Shown here in pieces: positions 24,609 through 36,377 of a stretch of 50,480 nucleotides of DNA (position 1 is the stretch's first letter; every line of letters begins with the position of its first letter). The notes under the pieces are model-generated. The model had not been told where the DNA came from and did not search any database. It saw nothing but the letters and a program-made list of their open reading frames with translations. This stretch comes from an uncultured Bacillota bacterium (lineage in GTDB: Bacteria; Bacillota_I; Bacilli_A; RF39; UBA660), in NCBI GenBank assembly GCA_945867665.1, contig CAMBIR010000010.1:1-50480 (forward strand), read 5' to 3'. Position numbers and translations under genes: made by a program.

Positions 24609-25724
24609 ATGAAATTTATTATAAAACAAGAAATATTATTGGAAAGTCTTTATCATACCTCTAGAGCTATATCTCCAAGAAATCTTATCCCTATTTTAAC
24701 AGGAATTAAGTTTGACTTAAAAGAAGAAGGATTATATTTATCCGCTAGTGATACAGATATTTCAATACAATGTTTTATTCCTAGAGAAGATATTGTGGAA
24801 GTTTTTGAGTATGGAAGTGTTGTGATAGGGGGCAAGTACATTGTTGAAATTATAAAAAAATTACCAAATACTGAAATAACTATTGAAGTAATGGATGAAA
24901 ATAAAATGATTGTTAGTACTAGCAATACCGAATTCAATTTAAATGGCATAAATTCTAATGAATTTCCTAATTTAGATTTGGAAAAAACTAGTGAGCCAAT
25001 TATTTTAAAAGCTAATTTATTAAAAAAGATTATTTCTCAAACTTTTTTTGCAACATCAAAAAATGAATCTCGTCCTTTATTAACAGGAATAAACTTTAGA
25101 ATTGATGGTAGAACTATGGAAGTTATTGCTACTGATTCTTACCGTCTTGCAAAAAAAACTATTTTTCTAGATAAAGATTTAGATTATAAAGTAAATATTG
25201 TAATACCAGGAAAAAATTTATTGGAATTAGATAAAATTATGGGGGATGATAAAGATAGCTTAGAAATACATATTTTTGAGAACAAGATATTATTTAAATA
25301 TAAAAATATTTTATTTTTATCAAGATTATTAAGTGGTACTTATCCTGCAACGTCTTCAATCATTCCCACGGACTTTAAAGTTCAAATTAGATGTAGCTGT
25401 AGCGGATTATTTGAAATGATTGATAGAGCGTCATTGCTTACATCTGATCGTGATAAAAATATTATTCGTTTAGAACTTATTAATCAAGATTTAATTATTT
25501 CTTCTAATTCTCCGGAAATTGGTAAAGTTGAAGAAAAAATGTTGGTTGATAGCATGGATGAAATAGCTATTTCGTTTAGTTCAAAATATATGCTGGATAG
25601 TATTAAAAGTTTTGAAACTACTGATGTCACTTTGTGTATGAATAATGATAATAGTCCAATTATTATTCAATCCGATGAAGATGAGTCCTTAATTCAACTA
25701 GTTTTACCTATTAAAACATACTAA
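24609..25724 (+). CDS. dnaN: DNA polymerase III sliding clamp (beta subunit)
   Basis: The ring-shaped processivity clamp of DNA polymerase III, 371 residues, the usual length, with three clamp domains. Recognisable segments are NLIPILTGIKFDL (domain 1), FATSKNESRPLLTGINFRID with TDSYRLAKK (domain 2), LLTSDRDKNIIRLEL, and the C-terminal IIQSDEDESLIQLVLPIKTY (compare PVRT/L-type ends). GAAGGAAAA precedes the ATG. A strong terminator follows, so the downstream comK-like gene is not simply read through. Confidence 0.97.
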   Translation: MKFIIKQEILLESLYHTSRAISPRNLIPILTGIKFDLKEEGLYLSASDTDISIQCFIPREDIVEVFEYGSVVIGGKYIVEIIKKLPNTEITIEVMDENKMIVSTSNTEFNLNGINSNEFPNLDLEKTSEPIILKANLLKKIISQTFFATSKNESRPLLTGINFRIDGRTMEVIATDSYRLAKKTIFLDKDLDYKVNIVIPGKNLLELDKIMGDDKDSLEIHIFENKILFKYKNILFLSRLLSGTYPATSSIIPTDFKVQIRCSCSGLFEMIDRASLLTSDRDKNIIRLELINQDLIISSNSPEIGKVEEKMLVDSMDEIAISFSSKYMLDSIKSFETTDVTLCMNNDNSPIIIQSDEDESLIQLVLPIKTY

Positions 25725-25750
25725 CATTCTGTAAGAAATTGTTGATAATA

Positions 25751-25790
25751 TAGATTTTTTGAAAAGATAAAAGTTCGAAAAATCTTTTTT
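25751..25790 (+). terminator. Terminator of dnaN
   Basis: The stem tagattttttgaa/ttcgaaaaatct is followed by T6. Confidence 0.85.
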
Positions 25791-25964
25791 GTTGTTATAG
25801 TTTGTTTTAAAAATATATAAGGAGTATGAGGGGTAATAATGTTAATATTTGATTATTTTCTTTATAAAAAATAATTGTTAAAGAAGTTTTGTTATTAGGA
25901 TTCAATATTTTCCATGAATTGATAATTATTTGTTCTTTTATTCTAAAAATATATACTAATTTGC

Positions 25965-26017
25965 AAAAAAACTATTTTTTTCGACAAAATTCGACAAAAT
26001 TCGACATTTTTTTATGA
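25965..26017 (+). repeat. A-tract/T-tract palindrome and three 10-bp direct repeats before comK
   Basis: aaaaaaactatttttt (25965-25980) contains one AAAA-N5-TTTT match to a ComK AT-box. It is followed by the decamer tcgacaaaat twice (25981-26000) and a third partial copy tcgaca, then T8. The repeats are one helical turn apart. The last copy would overlap the -35 position of a possible -10, TATGAT (26012-26017). The layout suggests an operator bound by a multimer, possibly ComK itself. Confidence 0.5.
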
Positions 26018-26072
26018 TTTAATAGAATTAATTTCTTTGATTTTTTAAAGAAATTAGAAAGGGGGAACTTAG

Positions 26073-26555
26073 ATGTTGGATAGTTATGAAATAAACAACG
26101 AAACTTTATTAATCGTGCCATATGATTATGGAAAATCTAAAGTTTATGAATATGATGATGAATTTATTGTTAATATGATTCCATTAACCATTGTGAAAAA
26201 TAGTTGTATGTTTTTTGGTTCTTCTTTTGATGGAAGAAGATTGGCTTCTAAAAATATTATTGGCGTTGATATGAAAGTTCCAATTATTATAGAAGAAAGT
26301 AAAAATGTTATTTTTTTTCCTGTATCTAGTTGTATTAGTAAAAATAGTATATGGATTTCTTATCAAAACTTAATTAAATATTCAAAAATTGATTGTAATT
26401 CCTCAATGTTATATTTTAAAAATAATAAATCTATAAAGTTAAATACTAAGTATAATTTGATAGATAATCAGGTGATTCGTTGTATTAAATTGGATACTTT
26501 ACTTTGTAAAAGAAAAAAATTTAGCAAAAGTATTAGTACTACTATTGAAAAATAG
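26073..26555 (+). CDS. comK: ComK-like competence transcription factor (short)
   Basis: A 160-residue protein that follows Bacillus ComK closely over its DNA-binding body. The segments SYEINNETLLIVP, FIVNMIPLTIVKNSCMFFGSS and FDGRR match SYEVNG...VNMKPLQIVDRSCRFFGSSYAGRK. PIIIEESKNVIFFPVSS matches PIMVDPSNQIFLFPTLSS, WISYQNLI matches WISHVHVK, and YNLIDNQVIRCIKLDTLL matches YNSFENQVYRTAWLRTKF. It lacks the ~35-residue C-terminal tail of B. subtilis ComK (192 aa), a region tied to activation and MecA control. AAAGGGGG precedes the ATG. It sits between dnaN and recF, where many Bacilli have yaaA (S4-domain protein). Activity in competence is inferred. Confidence 0.88.
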   Translation: MLDSYEINNETLLIVPYDYGKSKVYEYDDEFIVNMIPLTIVKNSCMFFGSSFDGRRLASKNIIGVDMKVPIIIEESKNVIFFPVSSCISKNSIWISYQNLIKYSKIDCNSSMLYFKNNKSIKLNTKYNLIDNQVIRCIKLDTLLCKRKKFSKSISTTIEK

Positions 26556-26578
26556 AAAATAAAATTTATTAGTTTCAT

Positions 26579-26618
26579 AGCTGAGTGAAAATGAATAATT
26601 TTTACTTAGCTTATTTTT
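26579..26618 (+). terminator. Terminator of comK
   Basis: agctgagtgaaaa pairs with ttttacttagct using two G-U pairs, followed by a T-run. Sequence and design closely resemble the terminator after gyrA. Confidence 0.8.
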
Positions 26619-26962
26619 TACTAATTTCGTGTTTTTAAATTCTAATTTTTTTGTGAGATTTGTAAATTTTAACTTAAAAAAATATACATGTAGTGTAGAG
26701 TAGTAAATTGTGAAAGTTTGATTAGTCTATTAATAAAAGTAAAGTAATGCTTAATTAGTTTAAAAAGTGAGAAAAGTGAATAATGACTATCATTTTATTA
26801 TGATTTTAATTATTTTTTTGTAAATAGTGCCAAAATTAAGTAAAAAAATATAATTATTTACTGAAACTATCTTATAAAAAGTTTAATTTTATGTTATAAT
26901 TTTATTGTACATAATTTTGGTAGGTTTGGTGAAAAAAATGGATTTTATTATTTGTAATTATT
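26619..26962 (+). other. comK-recF intergenic region
   Basis: 344 A+T-rich bases. An extended -10 (TGTTATAAT, 26892-26900) is the likely recF promoter. A short frame ATG-N30-TAG (26938-26973, 11 codons), preceded by GGTGAA, overlaps the recF start. Nothing else is recognised. Confidence 0.5.
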
Positions 26963-29999
<3,037 letters not shown>

Positions 30000-30011
30000 G
30001 AGGGATATATA

Positions 30012-32471
30012 ATGCAAGAAGAGAGAGATAAAAAAATAGCTGTCAATATTGTTGAAGAAATGCGTACTTCTTTTTTGGATTATTCGATGAGTGTTATTGT
30101 TGCAAGAGCAATTCCTGATGTTCGGGATGGATTAAAGCCAGTTCATAGAAGGGTGTTGTATACTTTATATGAAGAAGGGATGACTCCTGATAAGAAATAT
30201 CAAAAAAGTGCAAATGCTGTAGGAGCAGTTATGGGACATTATCATCCACATGGAGATAGTGCAATTTATGATACTATGGTTAGAATGGCTCAGAACTTTA
30301 CTTATCGTCATTGTTTAGTTGATGGTCATGGAAATTTTGGTTCTATTGATGGTGATGGTGCAGCAGCAAGTCGTTATACTGAGGCAAGATTGGCGAAAAT
30401 ATCCATGGAACTATTAAGAGATTTAAATAAAGATACTGTTGATTTTTCAGAAAATTACGATGGTCAAAGAAAGGAACCAACAGTTTTACCTAGTAGATTT
30501 CCTAATATTTTGGTGAATGGAAATATGGGAATAGCTGTTGGAATGGCAACTAATATTCCACCACATAATCTTGGTGAGGTAATAGATGGGTGTATTGCTT
30601 ATATAGATAATCCTGATATTGATGTTTCTCAACTTATGCAGTATATTAAGGGGCCAGATTTCCCAACATATGGTATAATTTTAGGAAACAGTGGTATAAA
30701 GAAAGCTTATGAAACGGGAAGAGGTACTATTACTATTCGAGGAAAAGTAGAAGTTGTGGAAAAGGCTGGCAAGTCACATATTATTATTAGTGAATTACCT
30801 TATCAAGTTAATAAGAAGGCTTTGATTACAAGAATTGGTGAATTGGTTCGTGATAAAGTTTTAGATGGTATTTCTAATTTGAGTGATGAATCTGCTTTGG
30901 AAGGGATAAAAATTGTAATTGATGTTAAAAAAGAGGCAAATGCTAATGTTGTATTAAATAATTTATATAAGCATACACAATTACAAGTTTCTTATGGAAT
31001 CAATTTTTTGATGCTAGTGGATGGGAGACCTAGAACTCTAGGCTTAAAAACTATTTTAGAAAAATATATTGAGCACCAAAAACATGTAATTTATAGAAGA
31101 TGTCAATTTGATTTAAAAAAATATAATGCTAGATTGCATATTTTAGAAGGATTAAAAATTGCATTAGATAACATTGAGCGAGTAATAAAAATAATTAGGG
31201 AATCTGATACTGATGATATTGCTCAAGCTGAATTAATGGCGAATTTTAATTTATCTGAAATTCAATCCCAGGCTATTTTGGAAATGCGTTTAAAACGTTT
31301 AACTGGGATGGAGAAATCTAAGATTGAAGAAGAAATTTCTGAACTTTTGAATTTGGTAAAAGAATTAGAAGAGATTTTGGCATCTGATGAAAAGATATAT
31401 GATGTTATTAAAAAAGAAATGTTAGAAATTAAGGACAAATATGCTGATGATAGAAGGACATTTATTGATATGACAGCAGTTGATTATATTGAAGATGAAT
31501 CATTAATTCCTGTTGAAAATATAGTTGTAACCCTTACTAATAAAGGATATATAAAGAGAATTTCAATTGATGCGTATAAGACTCAGCATCGTGGTGGTGT
31601 CGGGATAAAAGGTATGTCTACAAATGAAGAAGATTTTGTTGAAAATATTATTAATTCCACAACTCATGATTATATATTGTTTTTCACTTCTAAAGGAAGA
31701 GTCTTTAGAATAAAAGGGTATGAAATTCCGGAATTTGGCAGACAGTCAAAGGGATTACCAATTATTAATTTGTTAAGTTTGGATAAAGATGAAAAAATTA
31801 CCTCGTTATTAAAGATTGAAAATAATAATGATGAATACAAGTATTTAGTGTTTGCTACTAAATTTGGACTTGTAAAGCGTACTGATATTTCAGAATTTAA
31901 TAATATTAGAAATAATGGAAAGAAAGCTATTACTTTGAAGGATGACGATGAATTAATTTCCGTTAAGAAAACCACGGGGCAAAATGAAATTTTGATGGCT
32001 TCTTCTAACGGTAGGATGGTAAGATTTAATGAAAATTCTATAAGAATAATGGGTAGAAGTGCTTCGGGAGTAAGAGGAATTAATCTTGGTAATGAAATTT
32101 TAGTTAATATGGATGTTGTGGTAGAAAATCAAGAAGTTTTAGTAATTACAAAAAATGGTTTTGGTAAAAAGACTCCTATAGAAGAATATAGAATTACCAA
32201 TCGCGGTGGTAAAGGAGTTAAAACAGTTAATATTACTGAAAAAACTGGCTGTATTGTTTCATTTGAAATTATAACTTCAAATGATGAAGATGTCATGCTA
32301 GTAACTAATGAAGGAATTATCATTCGAATTGATGCTAATCAAATTTCTACAATGAGTAGAGTTACACAGGGAGTAAAATTGATAAATCTAAAGGATAATC
32401 AATTTGTTAGTACAGTAACAGTTGTGGGAAAGTCTGATTCTAACGAATGTAAAGAATTAAATTTAGATTAA
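30012..32471 (+). CDS. gyrA: DNA gyrase subunit A
   Basis: The DNA cleavage subunit of gyrase, 819 residues. The N-terminus has [45 protein letters not shown] (quinolone-resistance region, with Ser and the acidic position replaced by Ala-Ile-Tyr-Asp context) and the catalytic Tyr in [11 protein letters not shown]. The C-terminal beta-pinwheel carries the GyrA-box-like QRRGGxG equivalent [12 protein letters not shown], which separates gyrase from ParC. It lies 12 bases after gyrB with AGGAGGG. A hairpin terminator follows. Confidence 0.98.
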   Translation: MQEERDKKIAVNIVEEMRTSFLDYSMSVIVARAIPDVRDGLKPVHRRVLYTLYEEGMTPDKKYQKSANAVGAVMGHYHPHGDSAIYDTMVRMAQNFTYRHCLVDGHGNFGSIDGDGAAASRYTEARLAKISMELLRDLNKDTVDFSENYDGQRKEPTVLPSRFPNILVNGNMGIAVGMATNIPPHNLGEVIDGCIAYIDNPDIDVSQLMQYIKGPDFPTYGIILGNSGIKKAYETGRGTITIRGKVEVVEKAGKSHIIISELPYQVNKKALITRIGELVRDKVLDGISNLSDESALEGIKIVIDVKKEANANVVLNNLYKHTQLQVSYGINFLMLVDGRPRTLGLKTILEKYIEHQKHVIYRRCQFDLKKYNARLHILEGLKIALDNIERVIKIIRESDTDDIAQAELMANFNLSEIQSQAILEMRLKRLTGMEKSKIEEEISELLNLVKELEEILASDEKIYDVIKKEMLEIKDKYADDRRTFIDMTAVDYIEDESLIPVENIVVTLTNKGYIKRISIDAYKTQHRGGVGIKGMSTNEEDFVENIINSTTHDYILFFTSKGRVFRIKGYEIPEFGRQSKGLPIINLLSLDKDEKITSLLKIENNNDEYKYLVFATKFGLVKRTDISEFNNIRNNGKKAITLKDDDELISVKKTTGQNEILMASSNGRMVRFNENSIRIMGRSASGVRGINLGNEILVNMDVVVENQEVLVITKNGFGKKTPIEEYRITNRGGKGVKTVNITEKTGCIVSFEIITSNDEDVMLVTNEGIIIRIDANQISTMSRVTQGVKLINLKDNQFVSTVTVVGKSDSNECKELNLD

Positions 32472-32503
32472 TGATGAAACTTTATATTAATATTTTAAAG
32501 GAT

Positions 32504-32544
32504 CTGAGTGGAGGTGAATAACTTCTACTTAGCTTCTTTTTTTT
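32504..32544 (+). terminator. Terminator of gyrA
   Basis: ctgagtggaggt pairs with acttctacttag using G-U wobble pairs, then T8. The loop is short. A parS site begins immediately after the T-run. Confidence 0.85.
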
Positions 32545-32545
32545 A

Positions 32546-32561
32546 TGTTTCACGTGGAACA
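32546..32561 (-). other. parS site 1
   Basis: TGTTTCACGTGGAACA on the plus strand is the reverse complement of the other three sites and 15/16 identical to the canonical parS TGTTTCACGTGAAACA. It abuts the gyrA terminator. A weaker CACGTG-centred sequence follows at 32573-32578. Confidence 0.85.
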
Positions 32562-32656
32562 TAAGTTTTCCACACGTGACAAGAATATAATTTATTAGTA
32601 AAAAAATACATAGTAAGTTTTTTTCTTATTTGTTCAGATTTTTAAATGGAAATCCA

Positions 32657-32672
32657 TGTTCCACGTGAAACA
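32657..32672 (+). other. parS site 2 in a 34-bp palindrome
   Basis: TGTTCCACGTGAAACA is 15/16 identical to canonical parS. It is centred in an extended inverted repeat (32648-32681) with outer arms ggaaatcc/ggatttcc. ttccacag follows. Confidence 0.88.
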
Positions 32673-32716
32673 TGGATTTCCACAGTATTTGTTTTTAATA
32701 AAAATGGATATTTTAA

Positions 32717-32732
32717 TGTTCCACGTGAAACA
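32717..32732 (+). other. parS site 3 in an extended palindrome
   Basis: TGTTCCACGTGAAACA has outer arms ggatatttta and taaaataatatcc (32706-32746) that pair with a small bulge. It is followed by tccacag. Confidence 0.88.
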
Positions 32733-32984
32733 TTAAAATAATATCCACAGTTAATATTTTAGAGAAATTTCTAATTTTAGTTTTTTTATCATATATGTAT
32801 AGTATAGACAATATCTAAAAATAAAGGTTACAATTTAGATTAATGGGGTTAATTACAATATTCAATTTTTTTAAGTAACTATTTCTATGGATAATTAACA
32901 TCTTCATATTGAGGACATTATTTCTTTTGAATATGTAATACCTTTGTCATTTTTTTTATTAATATATTTAACCTTTTATTTTCA

Positions 32985-33480
32985 AGTTAATGTTCCATAA
33001 ATTTATTGCAAATCTTTCAAGATGTATAAGTAATATTTCAATTTCACAAATTATCTAATCTTTTCCATATTCTCTCAATTGGATATGTATGTTTAAAATG
33101 ATATGGCGGATAATAAATCAATTCTATTTTATATTTATCGGATAAGTCTATTAGAGATTTAAAAAAAGTTGTTCTTATTCCGCTCATTATTCAAAAAAAT
33201 CATTAATTTTGTGTAAAATTTATCTGAAAAATAATTATCAATACAATCTGACATTATTACTTCATTAGTTGGTTTATTTTCAAAATTATTAATCATATAT
33301 TTTTTTGATTTCAAATCTAATATTTCAAACTGAATAACACAATTGTTAGTTAATTTATAAATAAAAATTGTTACTAAAATTCTAGATTTTCTCTTCCTTA
33401 AATATGGAAAAAGCCAAGTATGACCTTATTTTTAGTGTAAGGTTTATTTTTCTTAACTTTTTTAAGGTTATCTTACATTT
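32985..33480 (-). pseudogene. Decayed DDE transposase (ISAzo13-like)
   Basis: On the minus strand, broken frames read FFKSLIDLSDKYKIELIYYPPYH, then PIERIWKRLDNL and, after a frame shift, EIEILLIHLERFAIN. YYPPYHxKxxPIERxW is the C-terminal signature of ISAzo13-type DDE transposases. Upstream pieces (FYTKLMIFLNNE) fit the preceding conserved part. Several stops and frameshifts are present, and the N-terminal half is not recognisable beyond ~33480. No terminal inverted repeats or target duplication were found, so the limits are approximate. It is a fossil insertion in the origin region, between parS sites 3 and 4. Confidence 0.65.
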
Positions 33481-33897
33481 GATTTAAAAGGTTTTTAAAA
33501 GAAGTTTTACTAATGAACTTATTGTTTATATTTTTCAGTTTTTAGTAATTCATCCTATTGTTAAGCTATAGAATAATTGCTTTGTTCGAAAATGTGAATC
33601 ATTATAGGCTCTCTGTGTTCTATAATTTTTTTTACGCAATTTTTAGTTTACCTTTTATAAATGTAATAATATCCAAAAAGGATAAATATTTATTTAGAAA
33701 CTTGAGTTTTAATTTTGAAAAGAAATTACAATAGTAAATAAATAATACGTTATTTTTTAAAATTATTAAAGCGTGAAAAAATTGAGAAATTATATTTATA
33801 TTGGTGTTCTTGTGAATAATATTTTTTCAACAGTATACTTTTTTATAGAAAAGATAAAACTTTAGAAATTTAATGGATGGGATATTTTTATATTTTA

Positions 33898-33913
33898 TGT
33901 TCCACGTGAAACA
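33898..33913 (+). other. parS site 4 in an extended palindrome
   Basis: TGTTCCACGTGAAACA has arms attttatgtt/aacataaaat and is followed by gtccacag. It lies 1.2 kb from site 3, beyond the decayed transposase. Confidence 0.88.
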
Positions 33914-34187
33914 TAAAATGTCCACAGGTCTTTTTTTGAGAAAATTATTCTGAGATTAAAAGTTAAAAATATTTTTTTTTATGATTCTAAAAAAATAGGC
34001 ATTTTAATTTCAAAATTTAATGTATCTATTTGTTAAAAAAATAGGAAAGTAATAGAAATATTAAAGAACGATGTTTGTTTATATATAATTTAGCGTTAAA
34101 TTTATTCAATAAAACAAACTTTCTTTCAATTTTTCTTATTTGCAACGAATTAAGAGATATTCTATTTATTGGACTGAGATATTATTC

Positions 34188-34215
34188 TTGCATTTTTTTT
34201 GTATTATGATATAAT
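34188..34215 (+). promoter_or_regulatory. Promoter of the SRP RNA gene
   Basis: TTGCAT (34188-34193), 16-bp spacer, TATAAT (34210-34215); predicted start ~34221, exactly where the RNA stem begins. Confidence 0.75.
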
Positions 34216-34220
34216 TTTGT

Positions 34221-34296
34221 TAGTGCAATAACATTTTTAGGAATCAAGTCAGGACTGGAAGGTAGCAGCTTTAACTTTGAATGTTATGTGCACTAA
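34221..34296 (+). ncRNA. ffs: Signal recognition particle RNA (4.5S-like, short form)
   Basis: The apical domain reads gtcaggactggaaggtagca. This matches the conserved SRP domain IV loop (GGAA-type tetraloop and the asymmetric AGCAG loop) that binds Ffh. The ends pair: tagtgcaataacatt with aatgttatgtgcacta. That gives a ~76-nt hairpin with no Alu domain, unlike the ~270-nt Bacillus scr. It lies directly upstream of dnaX, as scr does in B. subtilis, and a T-run follows. Confidence 0.92.
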
Positions 34297-34397
34297 ATTT
34301 TTGTTATTATTACGAACAATTGTTCTTGTCTATTTTTATAGTATTTTTTTCAATTTTATGTTATAATTTAGTTATATTTCAAGGTGGTGATGAAATT

Positions 34398-36056
34398 TTG
34401 GCGTATCTTGCACTCTATCGTAAGTATAGACCTACTAATTTTAATGATTTGGTTGGACAGAATGAAATTGTAAATATTATTAAGAATGAAATTTTGAACA
34501 ATAAGTTATCTCATGCTTATTTGTTTTCTGGTCCTAGGGGTACTGGAAAAACTTCAACAGCTAAGATTATTGCAAGAATGATTAATTGTAGTAAATTGGG
34601 AGCAGATGGAGTTCCGTGTGGGGTTTGTGAAAATTGTAAAAATTTTAATTCTAATAGTGATATTGTAGAGATTGATGCAGCTTCTAATAATGGTGTAGAT
34701 GAAATTAGAGAATTGCGAGATAAAGTTAATTTAGTTCCGTCAAATGGAAAATACAAAGTTTATATTATTGATGAAGTTCATATGTTGACTACGCAAGCAT
34801 TTAATGCTTTATTAAAAACATTGGAAGAACCTCCAGAGCATGTTATTTTTATATTGGCTACTACAGAATTTTATAAGATACCTATAACAGTTGTATCTAG
34901 ATGTCAAAAATTTCAATTTTTAAAATTTTCTATTTCTAATATTTATTCTAGGCTAAAAGAAATATCTGATAATGAGTCAATTAATATAGAGGATGATGCT
35001 TTGTATGAAATTGCAAGGTTGTCGGATGGAGGTCTTAGAGATGCGATTAATATGCTTGATCAATTATCTTCATTTAAAAATGAACAGATTTTGATTTCTG
35101 ATGTGTATAAATTAAATGGTTTAGTCTCTTATTTAGATTTTTATGATTTATTAGTTTGTATAACTGAAAATAGGTTAGAAGGAATAGTTGAATTTTTTGA
35201 TAAATTGGATAACTGTGGAAAGAATTTTAATAGGTTTGTTGATGATTTTATGGAATTTGTTAACGAAATATTAATTTTTAATACTACTATGGAATATAAA
35301 TCTAATATTCAGGAAAAAAATGATATTATAAAAAATTTATCTGAAAATTTTGATTTTGAATTTTGGTATAATTTATTAATTTTTTTAAATGATTTGTTAA
35401 TTAAAGTTAAAAATTCATATTTTGTTAAAATTTTATTAACAGCTGAGTTTATAAGATTTTCAAACTTAAATTTTTTAAAAAGAGAACCACTTAATAACGT
35501 TGTAGTTACCGATAATAAATCGTTTAATGAAATTGAAAAAGACGAAAAAATAACATTTAGTTTATCAAAAGAAGAAATGGAACGTGTGAAAAAAATTAGG
35601 ATAAATAATACTTTTTGTACTGCATCCAAAAAGAAAAAAGAAAAATTTATTGAAATATGGAAAAAGTTAATGGATATATCATTGAATAATTCTAAATATA
35701 TTTGTTTTTCTGGATTGTTGAATGATGTTGACGTGGCTGTTGTAGGGGATAATGATATTATTTTTATTGTTAAATATGAATCTTTAATGGATAGATTGAT
35801 TTCTAAGATAGAACTTTTTGAAAATTTGGTATTAGAGGTGTCCAAAGTTGGTTATAAGATTGTTTTTTTAACAACTGATGAATGGGAAAAAGAAAAAAAA
35901 TCTTATATAAGTAATTTAAAAAATGGGTATAAATATGAATATGTGGATGAAAATAACACTAATTGTTGTGACTTAGAAGAGGAAATAAGTCATTCTAATG
36001 ATGATATTGAAAAAGTTGTTTCCATTTTTGGAGATAGTGTTATTTCTTATGAATAG
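34398..36056 (+). CDS. dnaX: DNA polymerase III subunits gamma/tau
   Basis: The clamp-loader ATPase, 552 residues. Walker A is in FSGPRGTGKTSTAKIIAR. The zinc module is CGVCENC with an upstream Cys. Walker B/DEAH-like is IIDEVHMLTTQAFNALLKTLEEPP, and sensor 1 is LATTEFYKIPITVVSRCQ. The C-terminal part (~370-552) is Lys/Glu/Asn-rich and diverged. The likely start is TTG at 34398 (then AYLALYRKYRP, the family N-terminus) with AAGGTGG upstream. An upstream ATG would run through the SRP RNA gene and add a hydrophobic non-family leader. Confidence 0.96.
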   Translation: MAYLALYRKYRPTNFNDLVGQNEIVNIIKNEILNNKLSHAYLFSGPRGTGKTSTAKIIARMINCSKLGADGVPCGVCENCKNFNSNSDIVEIDAASNNGVDEIRELRDKVNLVPSNGKYKVYIIDEVHMLTTQAFNALLKTLEEPPEHVIFILATTEFYKIPITVVSRCQKFQFLKFSISNIYSRLKEISDNESINIEDDALYEIARLSDGGLRDAINMLDQLSSFKNEQILISDVYKLNGLVSYLDFYDLLVCITENRLEGIVEFFDKLDNCGKNFNRFVDDFMEFVNEILIFNTTMEYKSNIQEKNDIIKNLSENFDFEFWYNLLIFLNDLLIKVKNSYFVKILLTAEFIRFSNLNFLKREPLNNVVVTDNKSFNEIEKDEKITFSLSKEEMERVKKIRINNTFCTASKKKKEKFIEIWKKLMDISLNNSKYICFSGLLNDVDVAVVGDNDIIFIVKYESLMDRLISKIELFENLVLEVSKVGYKIVFLTTDEWEKEKKSYISNLKNGYKYEYVDENNTNCCDLEEEISHSNDDIEKVVSIFGDSVISYE

Positions 36057-36076
36057 AAAAAGAAAGGTGATTAAAA

Positions 36077-36376
36077 ATGAATATTCAACAAATAATGAAG
36101 CAGGCTCAAAAAATGCAAAAAGAATTACAAAAAACTCAAGAGGAGTTATCTAAAACACATTATGAAGGAAAATCTTCACTTGTAAGTGTTACTTTAGATG
36201 GGAATAAAAATGTTATCTCAGTAAAAATTAGCGCGGATGATTCTTTAGATAAAGATGATATTTCTTTATTGGAGGATATGATTTTAGTTGCATTTAATGA
36301 TGCCGCTAAAAAAGTTGACTTAGATAAAGAAAATAAATTTGGAAAATATGGTTCTGGACTAGCAGGAATGATGTAA
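36077..36376 (+). CDS. ybaB: YbaB/EbfC nucleoid-associated protein
   Basis: A 99-residue YbaB/EbfC family DNA-binding protein. It starts NIQQIMKQAQKMQKELQKTQEEL (the helical dimer segment), has SVTLDGNKNVISVKI and DDISLLEDMILVAFNDAAKK, and ends GSGLAGMM. Its place between dnaX and recR is conserved widely. AAAGGTGAT precedes the ATG. Confidence 0.93.
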   Translation: MNIQQIMKQAQKMQKELQKTQEELSKTHYEGKSSLVSVTLDGNKNVISVKISADDSLDKDDISLLEDMILVAFNDAAKKVDLDKENKFGKYGSGLAGMM

Positions 36377-36377
36377 T

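Larger units (their letters stand above)
25725..26072 (+). other. dnaN-comK intergenic region (overview)
   Basis: 348 bases without a recognised gene. It holds the dnaN terminator (25751-25790). A 12-codon frame (25839-25874, ATG to TAA) follows GGAG and GAGGGG and could be a leader peptide, but support is thin. The A/T-tract and 10-bp repeats described at 25965-26017 complete the region. Confidence 0.5.
32562..34187 (+). other. Long gyrA-ffs intergenic region (overview)
   Basis: About 1.75 kb between gyrA and the SRP RNA gene hold no intact ORF. The contents are four parS sites (32546, 32657, 32717, 33898), a decayed transposase on the minus strand (~32985-33480) and otherwise A+T-rich sequence with many A/T tracts. 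I see no tRNA or further RNA gene in it. Confidence 0.6.

Noticed and set aside
25839..25874. 12-codon leader peptide between dnaN and comK
   Set aside because: A plausible ribosome site exists but there is no recurring codon pattern or attenuator hairpin; too little evidence for a gene.
34281..34397. N-terminal hydrophobic extension of dnaX from the ATG at 34281
   Set aside because: It overlaps the SRP RNA gene, has no ribosome site and does not match DnaX; a TTG at 34398 with AAGGTGG fits the family start.
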